Assembly (NCBI GenBank): GCA_900491605.1
Contig: UESW01004078.1
Span: forward strand, 396,025 to 460,024
Source: Calamus simplicifolius
Lineage: Eukaryota; Streptophyta; Magnoliopsida; Arecales; Arecaceae
Direction of reading: 5' to 3'
Length of the DNA stretch: 64,000 nt
In this document: positions 11,512 to 21,387 of the stretch, piece after piece
Layout of the letters: each line of letters begins with the position of its first letter
How positions within the stretch are numbered: position 1 is the stretch's first letter
Notes under the pieces: generated by a model
Told to the model about the DNA's origin: nothing
Seen by the model: the letters and a program-made list of their open reading frames with translations, nothing else
The model's database searches: none
Made by a program: the position numbers and the translations under genes

Positions 11512-11523
11512 TGGTATCAGAGC
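11512..11523 (+). promoter_or_regulatory. Primer binding site of copia-2 (initiator tRNA-Met)
   Basis: TGGTATCAGAGC, a perfect match to the usual Ty1/copia primer site, two bases after the LTR end. It falls inside the predicted gag intron. Confidence 0.9.
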
Positions 11524-11563
11524 CCATCTTCAACCTCTGCCTTGTTGCATATTGATCATGTTT

Positions 11564-11565
<2 letters not shown>

Positions 11566-11617
<52 letters not shown>
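11566..11617. repeat. (GT)26 microsatellite
   Basis: An uninterrupted GT run of 52 bp in the leader of copia-2, about 40 bp after the primer site. Confidence 0.95.
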
Positions 11618-11619
<2 letters not shown>

Positions 11620-11623
11620 TTAT

Positions 11624-13290
11624 CTATCCGTAGGCCTGATTTGGGTTCTTAATTTAAGCTTTTATTGTTGAATTTTGATATGAGAAATCATTAAGCTAAT
11701 GGTGATTTCAACCCATCCAGAATTTAAAGACAACCTTGTACAACATATTGTTTAGCATCTAGTCTAGCTAGACAACATGTCGTTTCTTTTGGTCTTTGGC
11801 AGCTTTACAACATAAAATATCATTTTTTGGTTTCTCCTTTAGCATTTGAGTTTTGTTAATTGAGACCAAAATTGATTTTGGGATAAAGTATATATATACA
11901 TATATACATAGTTGTTGGATTTGTTAAAACTCGGTTTCTGCTTATGACTTAATCAAAATATAAATATATGCACAGATACACCAAATATTGATTATATGTC
12001 ATTTTGCAATTGATCACTATAAGATTAGTGTATGATTTTTATGATATTTTCAAGAAATTATATTATTGAAAATACAATATCTGCAAAATGACTATTTTTT
12101 GTGCATAATTTAGTGATGTTGTATGTATATTTTGGGTTAATACATACAATTAAGTTTAAATTCTTTTAGCACATAAATAATTAAGTATTGGGCATTTTGG
12201 TTGTTTTTGCTCAAATTAAGTCTATGCACAAAATGTTTAATTTTATATGCATATATATATATATAGTTTTAAGCTCATATCATGCATAAAATATTTTTGT
12301 CACATTTACATACTTTAGGGTTGAGATTATTTATGTATAGAATATATCAATTGCATAACATTTATGTTTTAATTATGTAATTTATATTTTATTTATGAAA
12401 AAAATTATTTACAAATTATGGCATATCTTTTAGTCTAGATATTGTTACAATTTGTGAAATTTAAGATTACTTTCATAAAGCTTCATTTTGTGCATATAAG
12501 TTAAGCTATGTCAAATTTTTGTACATTAAGATTCATAAGATATTCACTAAATAAAATTTAAATAATTATGTAGGTGAACTATAAAGTTATGAATTATTAT
12601 GTGGTTAACACGAGAAGCATGATTTAAGAGAGTTCTGTCTAAAGAGACTAGTTCTTAAGTGCACCTTAGTGCCACTAGTCTTTCCTGGGAAGTTGGTTTT
12701 TTTTTTTTTAAAGAGGTCTTTCCCCATCAATCTTTTCTATGAGCACTCTTAATGATTGCCAATCGTTGTTATTGTATAGTTGTTTTTAGGCATTTAGTCT
12801 AGCCTACAATATGATAGCCTAATTGTCTAGTGATCAATATAATTTTAATTAATTGAAGAGTAGCCACAACATCTTTGATCAATTAAAATTATATATTAAG
12901 TTAAAATTTTTTAGATCACATAAGGATTAGACATAAGTTGTGATTAATTATACTTAATATAATAAAATTTATCTCATAGAAAATTTTATTATATTTATAT
13001 AATTAATTAGGATAAAATATCAAACTATTTTCATAATTTACCCACAGGGATTATGAATTGGAATATAGTTTGGTAGTTTTATCTAAAAAATCAAATTATT
13101 TTTTGTTTTGTACCCATATAGCAAATTTGACATTTCTATCAAATAGATAATTTGGATCTATTTGAAAATTTTAGCCCACAGGTAATTTTTATGTCATGAG
13201 ATCTAATTTTATGCATATTTTTATATTAGTAAAATGTGCAATTAAGTTTTACAGGCTTCAAATTCTTACATAAGCTTTTTGAACTTTTAC
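11624..13290 (+). other. AT-rich leader of copia-2 (predicted intron body)
   Basis: About 1.7 kb without a long open frame. It is T- and A-rich, with many short TATATA runs. It ends in a pyrimidine-biased stretch before ACAG at 13289-13292. The composition fits a plant intron and is unusually long for the leader of a copia element. Confidence 0.6.
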
Positions 13291-13335
13291 AGCTTCTCAA
13301 CCTACTGGTTACTCTGATATTCATCTAGCCATTTC

Positions 13336-13875
13336 AAAACTTAGAGGCGATAACTATAAAATTTGGAAGGAAAGGATTCTCCTTCATTTAGGATGGATGG
13401 ACATTGATTATGCTATTAGGAAGGATGAACTACCTGCTATTACTAAAAAAAGTATGTTAGATTAAGTTAATCTTTATGAAAAATGGGAGCGATCCAATCG
13501 CTATCAGTTATGTTCATAAAGATCAAATTCTCTGTTGGCATTCGTGGTTCTATTGATCAACATGAAAAGGTCTGTGATCTTCTTAAAGCCATTGATGATC
13601 AATTCGTTACTTCAGAAAAGGCTTTAAGAAGATCACGGACCTTTTCATGTTGATCAACAGAACCACAAATGCCAACAGAGATTTTGGTCTTTATGAACAT
13701 AATTGATAGGCGATTGGATCACTCCCATTTTTCATAAAGATTAACTTGATCTGGCATACCTTTTTCAGTAATAGCGGGTGGTTCATCCTTCCTAATAGCA
13801 TAATCAATGTTCATCCATCCTAAATGAAGGAGAATCCTTTCCTTCCAAATTTTATAGTTATCGCCCCTAAGTTCT
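13336..13875. repeat. Inverted duplication of gag, arms about 255 bp, loop about 28 bp
   Basis: The left arm (about 13336-13590, gag sense) and the right arm (about 13619-13875, gag antisense) are reverse complements with scattered mismatches. The spacer is 13591-13618. The right arm keeps an open gag frame where the left arm has a stop, so it probably came from another element copy or an earlier state. Transcription through it would give a long hairpin RNA. The right end joins copia-2 pol across the Tat insertion (target site ATATT). Confidence 0.9.
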
Positions 13876-13896
13876 AGCACTAAAAGGTATAATATT

Positions 13897-14837
13897 TGAT
13901 ATGGCTGATCACATCCTCTGGGCGGCAGCATAACACCTTGCGTGATTCCCAGAGCCGAATGAGTTGATAGCTCATTTCTGGCGTCGGCATCCTCGCTTCG
14001 GCCCCTGGCTTCGGCCTCGGCCCCTAGCTTCAGCCTACCCTCACTTCGGCCCCAGGCTTCGGCCTCGGCCTCTAGCTTCGGCCTCACTCTTCAGCCCCTG
14101 GCTCGGCTTCGGCCCCTGGCTTCGGCCTCACCCTATCTTCGGCCCCTGGCTTCGGCCTCGGCCTCTAGCTTTGGCCTCATCCTGGCTTCGGCCTCGGTCT
14201 CTAGCTTCGGCCTCATCCTCGCTTCGGCCCTTGGCTTCGACCTCGACCTCTAGCTTCGGCCTCACCCTCGCTTCAACCCCTGGCTTCGGCTCAGCCTCTA
14301 GCTTCGACCTCATCCTCGCCTTGGCCCCTGGCTTCGGCCTCAACATTGCACGTTTTCCTAGTATAACGGAGCTGGTCTCGAATACCAGACTCAGGGATCT
14401 GAGGCACTAACCACCGCATATCTTGCTCATCTGTTTTACCGAGATCACGGGCAATTACCAACACACCCTGCAGTTGCCGATATATGTGGCACCCATTTGG
14501 CAACGATTCACCTGCCCGCTATTCATGAAGCTCATCCTAACGAAGTAGATTCAATGGTTACAATGGAATGAGGTAAATTTGACCCCCCGAACAGGTACAT
14601 AAGAACTCCTAACTCGCAACGAGTGGGGGGATCTCTCTACTCTCTTACTGTAAAAAATTCTTGTTCTACAAGCCACTAACTTGAGCGTCGGAGGGTCCCC
14701 ATCGGCACCACCAGTCCGGAACTTTGTGCAGGTTCCCAAAGAAGACGGTGCTCCCTTTACATTTCCAGCGACTACTTTCGACAATCTCTGGAGATCTCCA
14801 CCCACCGGTGCTCACCGCAAGTGGTTTGGCAGCAATA
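13897..14837 (+). repeat. 5' LTR of the Tat element (941 bp)
   Basis: Begins TGATATGGCTGATC and ends GGCAGCAATA (the 3' copy ends AGCAACA, so the last dinucleotide is mutated). A GC-rich tandem repeat from about 13985 to 14345 has units near 45 bp built on GCTTCGGCCTCGGCCTCTAG. The repeat makes open frames on both strands that are composition artefacts. Confidence 0.9.
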
Positions 14838-14840
14838 GAT

Positions 14841-14856
14841 TGGCGCGCCAGGTAGG
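14841..14856 (+). promoter_or_regulatory. Primer binding site of the Tat element
   Basis: TGGCGCGCCAGGTAGG lies three bases after the 5' LTR. The position and the TGG start fit a tRNA primer site. The tRNA was not identified. Confidence 0.6.
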
Positions 14857-14920
14857 AGGGCCGGCAGACGGATGTTTACCTTCACGCATTTGCAACCCCT
14901 CGACTTCTTCAAGGAAGAGG

Positions 14921-16380
14921 ATGGTGATGACGCGAGCTCAGGAAGCTTCCACCAGTCATGCTGTAGAACGCCTCCCGCTGGCTGAACAATCAGAGGCCAA
15001 CACCCATGTTCCGCCTCTTGCACCACCATAGGCTGAGCAGTCCGATCGGCTTGACGTCCTGACTAGTCAGGTACAAGATCTGATGATGGTGGTGCAAGGA
15101 CTACAGGAACACTGCTTCACTGCCATGCCTTTGCCACCTCAACCCCCTCCGCCTCATAAGGAGGGTCATGGAACCAGTCAGCCTCATCAGGGCAGGACTC
15201 CTCCTGAGGCCTCCCATCACTCGCTCCCTGAACCTCCCCATCAGGAGGCCTCAAAGCGGCGGCGATCTCTCTCCCGCTATTCTGATCGCTCCCACCGGCG
15301 GCATGGTGAGAAGGAACCAAGACATGTGCACTCCCTACAACGGCAGTCTTCCCCTTCCTCATCTTCGAACTCCTCTAAAGAGGACACCGGCAGGAAGGCC
15401 GCCCGTCGGGCCGAACGGCGGCTTGATGAATATCACCAGCGATTGGAGGAGCTTAGTCGTCGGATCACTAGCCCTCACGGGACGGACTACGACCACCGTC
15501 CTCCGCTTTCTCACCGCATCATGGAAGAGCCGTTCCCACCTCGGTTCCGTCTCCCCAGTTGGACCCGTACAACGGCACGACGGATCCTCTGGATCACTTG
15601 GAGAGCTACAAGGTTCTCATGCAAGTCCAAGGAGCGACGTATTCTCTTCTGTGTGTGGCCTTTCTAGCCACACTGCGAAAGGCGGCGTGTGCATGGTACT
15701 CACGTTTGCTACCGCGCAGCATCAATTCCTTTAGACAGCTTGAGCGATCTTTCCTGGCCCACTTGATGCATGCCGAAAGATTACTCGAGTGGCTGATAGC
15801 TTGTTCGTTGTCCAACAAGGAGCGGCGAAACCCTAAAAGACTTCATCACTCGGTTCAAGGAGGCCACGCTCGAAGTTTATAACTTGGAGGATTCTGTAGC
15901 CACCCTAGCTCTGAAGCGAGGGCTTCGTCCTTCTATATTTGCATATTCCCTGGATAAGAAGCCTTCCAGCTCCTATGCCGAGCTACTAAGCCGGGTACAA
16001 AAGTATATTCGCACCGATGAAGCAGACTCTTCCAAGAAGGAGGCCGACAAAGGTTCTAGCAAGAAACCGACGCCCACAGAGCCTGCTAGAGGATGACCCA
16101 AGAGGTCTGAGCCTCCTCATCACTCAGACAACCGGCCTCAGATGCTTGTTCCCAAGGAGCAGTTCACTCCCCTCCTTGCTCCAATATCTCACATCCTATT
16201 GGAGATTGAGAAGGAGCCCTACTTCCAACGTCCACCCCCATGAAGTCTGGGATCCCCCGCAGCAAGAAGCTCTATTGCCGATATCACAGAGACTATGGCC
16301 ACAACACTGAAGACTGTCGCCTCTTGAAGAAAGCTATCGAGGAACTTGTTCAGCAAAGTCATCTAAGCAAGTTCGTCTAG
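14921..16380 (+). pseudogene. Tat element gag
   Basis: A start at 14921 or 14927 (M-T-R-A-Q-E-A) leads to a TAG at 15029. The same frame resumes to about 15540 with an Arg/Ser- and proline-rich region and an R-x-A-E-R-R-L-D-E-Y helix. The retrotransposon gag domain follows in other frames: D-P-Y-N-G-T-T-D-P-L-D-H-L (15559 on), A-W-Y-S-R-L, R-G-L-R-P-S, and Y-A-E-L-L-S-R-V-Q-K-Y near 15975. A Y-C-R-x-H-x-D-Y-G-H-N-T knuckle-like remnant lies near 16270-16310. At least three frameshifts break it. Gag is outside the duplicated segment, so it is single-copy here. Confidence 0.8.
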
Positions 16381-16539
16381 AGGGGAAACCCTATTGCCGC
16401 AGGTCCATCGGCACTTCTTGTGCTGCAGATTAGCATAGACAATGCTCCGACAGAAAAGACCATGGCCATGATCTCCTGGGGGGCAGGCAGCAGTGCAAAA
16501 AGATAGCGAGAGGAGGAAGAAGACTCTGCAATCCCTTTT

Positions 16540-19500
16540 TCCAAAAGGGATCTAGAAGGAGTAGTGAATAAGAATGAAGATAGCATCATCGTCTCCATGA
16601 CGATCGCTAAACACCCTGTAAAGCGGATTCTGGTTGATAGTGGAAGTTTAGTGAATGTCTTGAGTTATGACACTTTTGTTAGAATGAATTTGCATACAAG
16701 TTCTCTTCTACCTGTCACCACTCCCTTGATGGGTTTCACTAGAGACTCTGTCAGGGTGGAGGGTGAGGTCACCTTCCCCATTACCGTCGGGACTTCACCG
16801 CATAGAGCACAGTTCTCATGAACATCCTGGTGGTTCGAGTCCCACTGGCTTACAATACAATTTTGGGGAGACCCGACTTGAATCTGCTGGATGCTGTTAT
16901 CTCCACCAAGAGATTACAGGTGAGATTCCCCACCGACGAAGGGGTCGGAGAAATGAAGGGAGAACTGAGCCCACCACCACTTTGCTACCACTTAACCTCT
17001 AGCCCGTAGGAGACAGTGTCGGCAGTAGGGCTTGAACCACTCGACTCCCGAGACTTGGAGAGGAGAGGAGAGCCAACCGAGCACCTCCTAGCCTTCCCTT
17101 TGGGGGAGGACCCAACAAGGACCATCTAGATCGGAGCACTACTTCCGGAAGAGGCGCGCGATTGGTTCCTTGCTTTCCTGCGTGCCAACTCCGACATCTT
17201 CGCATGGTCGTCATCAGATATGCCAGGCATCCCTGAGGAGATAATCACTCATCAGCTCAACCTCAAGCCAGAATGCCGGCCTATCCGACAGAAGAAGAGG
17301 AGCTTCGCTCCTGATAGGCAGAAAGCCATCAATGAGGAAATTCGTAAGCTGAGAGCTGTGGGCCATATCCGGGAAGTTCGCTACCTTGACTGGTTGACTA
17401 ACGTCATGATGGTCCGCAAGGCTAACGGGAGCTGGAGGATGTGCGTAGACTTCACCGACCTCAACAAAGCATGCCCCAAGGATAGCTTTCCGTTGCCTCA
17501 GATCGACCAACTGGTGGATGCTACGTCCGGTCACTTACCAAAGGCTAATGAACAAAGTCTTTGAGGACCAGATCGGGCGCAACATGGAGGTATACGTGGA
17601 CGACATGCTGACAAAAAGTGTCTGCACCACCAACCATATCGCTGACCTAACGGAGACCTTCGGCAACCTCTGCCGATACCAGATGAGGCTAACCCATGCA
17701 AATGTGCCTTTGGGGTGACAGCCGGCAAATTCTTGGGTTTCATGGTGATCCAACGAGGAATCGAGGCGAACCCTGATAAAGTCCGAGCCATCCTGGACAT
17801 GAGATCTCCCGTCAACAAGAAGGAAGTGCAATGCATGATGGAAAGGGTGGCGGCCTTGAGCCGCTTTTTGTCCAGGTCCACTGAGAAGTGTTTGCCTTTC
17901 TTCAAGGCACTCCACAGAGTCAACGGATTCGAATGGACGAGGGAATGCCAGATGGCCTTCAAGGGACTGAAAGAATTTTTATCCACCCCGCCGCTGCTGT
18001 CCAAGCCAAAGGGTGGAGAAGAGCTTCTTCTGTACCTCGTGGCTTTTTCCAAAGCTATCAGTTCCGTACTGGTTTGCATGGACACCAACGGAACACAAAA
18101 ATCGGTGTATTACTCCAGTAAGGTGCTTCACAATGCGGAGACCAGGTATTCGAGAATCAAGAAGATTATCTTTGCGTTGATTGTATCCGCCCAGCGCCTC
18201 CGACCCTATTTTTAAGCTCATCCGATCATGGTGGTCAGGACCAACCACTCAAGGCGATTCTCGCTCGTCCAGACACTTTGGGCCGATTGGCGAAGTGGGC
18301 ACTTAAGCTGGGAGAATTCGACCTATCTTTCTATCCCCGATCGGTTATGAAATCTCAGGTCCTGGCAGATTTCTTGGTTGAGTGCACCTGGGGCGAGGAG
18401 CAACCAAAAGACTCCCGTGCAAACCCCTTAACTCCTGGGACTGGAGAGGATGAATGGATCCTTCATATGGACGAAGCGTCAAATTCCCAAGGGAGCAGAG
18501 TGGGCCTCATCCTGGCCAACCCGAACGAAATTGTAACCGAGTGCGCTCTTTTTCTCTTTCCAGCCACCAACAACCAGGCGGAGTATGAGGCCCTACTATC
18601 GGGAATAAGATTGGCTCGGGAGCTCGGGGTGAAGCACCTTAGAGCATTCACTGACTCCCAACTAGTCACTGGCCAAATCACTGGAGAATATGAGGTACGG
18701 GATCCTACTATGTCCCATTACTTGAGTATGGTGTAGTCACAAGCCTCTCTCTTAGCCTACTTCAGCGTTAGCTACATTCCTCGAGGGAAGAATGCTAGAG
18801 CTGATGCCCTATCCTGACTCGCTACCTCGGTCGATGGGACATTGGGAAGAACCTACGTGGAGCATCTGGAAGTCCCAAGCATCGAAGCCATGGAGGAGAT
18901 CCTACTGATCGAGCAAGAGCCTTCATGGATGGACGCTTATATCCGGTACCTGACTGACAGCGCCCTTCCCGAGGACTCGACTGAGGCTAGGCTGCTCAAG
19001 AGACGGGCCTCGAAGTTTTTGATGATGGACGGAAAGCTCTACCAAAGATCATTCTCGTACCCGATCCTCAAATTTGTCGGCCCCACGGAAGCAGACTACA
19101 TCCTGCGGGAAATACATGAAGGCATATGCGGAAGTCATCTGGGGGGCAGAGCTCTGGCGTACAAAGCTTTGGGACAAGAATACTACTGGCTAACAATGAG
19201 GGAGGATGCGTCCGAGCTCATCAAGAGATGTGACAGTTGCCAACGTCATGCCAACGTCCAACGCCAACCGACGTCTCAGCTGACCCCCCTGGCTGCACCT
19301 TGGCCCTTCACACAGTGGGGTATGGACATCCTGGGACCATTCTCTCTGGCCTCCGGTCAGCGCAAATTCCTATTGGTAGCCATGGACCATTTCACCAAGT
19401 GGATCGAGGCCAAAGCACTCGCTAAGATTACCGAGGGCAAGGTGAGATCCTTCTTTTGGAAATCTATAATATGCCGGTTCGGGCTACCGCATACTCTAAT

Positions 19501-20160
19501 CACTGACAACGGCCGGTAGTTTGACAACACGGCCTTCTGGGAGTACTGCACCGAGCTAGGCATTCATCAGCGGTTCACTTCTGTGGGGCATCTCCAGACC
19601 AATGGTGCGGCCGAGGTGGCCAACCGCATTATCCTTCAAGGACTTAGGGCCCAGCTAGATGACTGCAAAGGATGATGGGTGGAAGAACTCCCCAGTGTGT
19701 TGTTGGCCTACCACACAACGCCGCGAGCCCCCACTAGAGAGACCCCTTTTAGTCTTGTTTTCGGGTTCGAAGCCATCATTCCTGTGGAGATAGGTGTCCC
19801 AAGTCCCCGTACGGAGTTGTACAGCGAGGGGGACAACCCAAATCAGCTGCGGGCTGACCTCGACCTAGTAATAGAACTACGAGACCGAGCACGGCTCCGG
19901 ATGGCAGCCTTCCGTCAGCAGGCGGCCAGATACTACAATGCCCGAGTACGACCCAAGACGTTTCGTCCTGGAGACCTAGTCCTTTGACGAGCTGAAATAT
20001 CAAAGCCGACGGAAGAAGGCAATCTAGCACCAAGATGGGAAGGATCCTATCGAGTCACAGAGGTGCTTCATCATGGAGCATATAAAGTTGAGGGGCTAGA
20101 TGGGAAGCCCCTCCCCCGCACTTGGAACGCAGACAACCTACGACAGTATTATCAATAGTT
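16540..20160 (+). pseudogene. Tat element pol, copy 1 (protease, RT, RNase H, extra RNase H, integrase)
   Basis: The protease carries L-V-D-S-G-S near 16630. RT begins near 17220 (I-T-H-Q-L-N-L, then D-F-T-D-L-N-K-A-C-P-K-D), and the catalytic Y-V-D-D lies near 17595. About 145 bp that copy 2 retains at 22286-22430, including the F-M-D-A-F-S-G-Y-N-Q block of the polymerase core, is deleted at 17533. RNase H lies near 18010-18220. An extra RNase H-like domain (W-I-L-H-M-D-E-A-S, N-N-Q-A-E-Y-E-A-L, T-D-S-Q-L-V) is at 18450-18700. Integrase runs 18842-20158: an HHCC-type region ending C-D-S-C-Q-R, then G-M-D-I-L-G-P, T-D-N-G-R and G-A-A-E-V-A-N. Stops at 19517, 19673 and 19985 inactivate it. Confidence 0.85.
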
Positions 20161-20229
20161 TATTAATTTTCTTAGCTTGAGCTTGCCTGTCGGAGTACCA
20201 TTCAAAATATTCTCAGTGACATGTTTTTG

Positions 20230-21060
20230 AGTGATCCTGCTTCTCACTCTAAGCTTGAGTCTCCCCTCGGCACTCTAAGCCTCCAAGCCCAGCTCCGCGT
20301 CGGCACTCCAAGCCCGAGTCTCCCCTCGGCACTCTAAGCCCTAGTCTCCTCGGCACTCTAAGCCTCCAAGCTCGGCTCCGTATCAGCACTCTAAGCCCGA
20401 GGCTCCACATCGGCACTCCAAGCCCGAGTCTCCCCTTGGCACTCTATGCCCGAGTCTCCCCTCAGCACTCTAAGCCTCCAAGCTTGGCTTCGCGTCGGCA
20501 CTCCAAGCTCAAGTCTCCCCTCTGCACTCTAAGCCTGAGTCTTCCCTCGGCACTCTAAGCCTCCAAGCCCAGCTCCGCATCAGCACTCCAAGCCCGAGTC
20601 TCCCCTCGGCACCCTAGCTTGACTCGCGTCGGCACCCTAGCTTGACTCCGCGTCGGCACTCCAAGCCCGAGTCTCCCTCGGCACCCTAGCTTGACTCTGC
20701 GTCGGCGTATTAGCTCGACTCCGTGTCGGCACCTTAGCTCGACTCCGCGTCGGCACCCTAGCTCCACTCCGCGTCAGCACTCCAACCCCGAGTCTCCTCT
20801 TGGCACCCTAGCTTGACTCCACATTGGCACCCTAACTCGACTTCGCGTTGGCACTCCAAGCCCGAGTCTCCCCTCGACACCCTAGCTCGACTCCACGTCG
20901 GCGTATAGCTCGACTCCGCATCGGCACCTCAGCTCGACTCTGCGTCGGCACCCTAGCTCGACTCTGCGTCGGCGTATTAGCTCGACTCCGCATCGGCATC
21001 TTAACTCAACTCCGCAACGGCACGCGAAACCGACTCCGCATCGGCACGCAAAAACTGACT
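20230..21060. repeat. GC-rich minisatellite after pol copy 1
   Basis: Mixed tandem units of about 20-30 bp. The type CCGAGTCTCCCCTCGGCACT dominates at first; from about 20610 the type TAGCTCGACTCCGCGTCGGC does. The same array type, with changed unit number, follows copy 2 at 25110-26010. The short open frames here reflect the repeat. Confidence 0.9.
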
Positions 21061-21387
21061 CCACGTCTATATTGGCCTAGCTGTGCCATGGCACCACCCG
21101 ACCTCTTGTTTATAGCCCCTTAATTGACTTCGCATTTGTGCTACCCTCCAGTGGCGATAGCTGCGGTGCGAGGTCATTTGTCAAGACCACCAGGTCACAC
21201 AAGTGCGGTTATTAGCTATGACTGCCTACGGCCTTGATAGCGGCCACTACGGCTTATTCATATCCAATCATTGATAATTGGATACGATGTAAATCAAAAT
21301 GAGAATTGAGCAAGAAATTTTCATTGCTAATGAAAGTTACAAAACTGCCGATCAAATCGGACTTGATACAATATAAGAATACGAAAG
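21061..21387 (+). other. Non-coding end of duplication unit 1
   Basis: About 330 bp with no gene. It is repeated with few changes at 26012-26338. It ends in ACGAAAG at 21381-21387, where it joins directly to the middle of the protease gene of copy 2. Confidence 0.8.

Larger units (their letters stand above)
11436..13590 (+). pseudogene. Copia-2 gag with predicted LTR-spanning intron (11446-13292)
   Basis: Exon 1 is only 11436-11445 (ATG GCT GAA G) in the LTR. A GT donor at 11446 and an acceptor TTTTACAG ending at 13292 define an 1847 bp AT-rich intron. Exon 2 begins at 13293 in the matching phase and reads into gag (S-D-I-H-x-A-I-S-K-L, then D-N-Y-K-I-W-K-E-R). No in-frame ATG was noticed just upstream of this block, which supports splicing. 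Gag has an in-frame stop at about 13463 and ends near 13590 where the inverted copy starts. The primer site lies inside the intron, so full-length RNA could still serve as genome. The intron is a prediction. Confidence 0.6.

Noticed and set aside
13964..14410. Long open frames on both strands in the Tat LTR
   Set aside because: Caused by the GCTTCGGCCTCGG-type tandem repeat; composition artefact inside an LTR.
20555..21123. Arg/Cys-rich open frames after pol copy 1
   Set aside because: They follow the minisatellite period and have no start context or domain.
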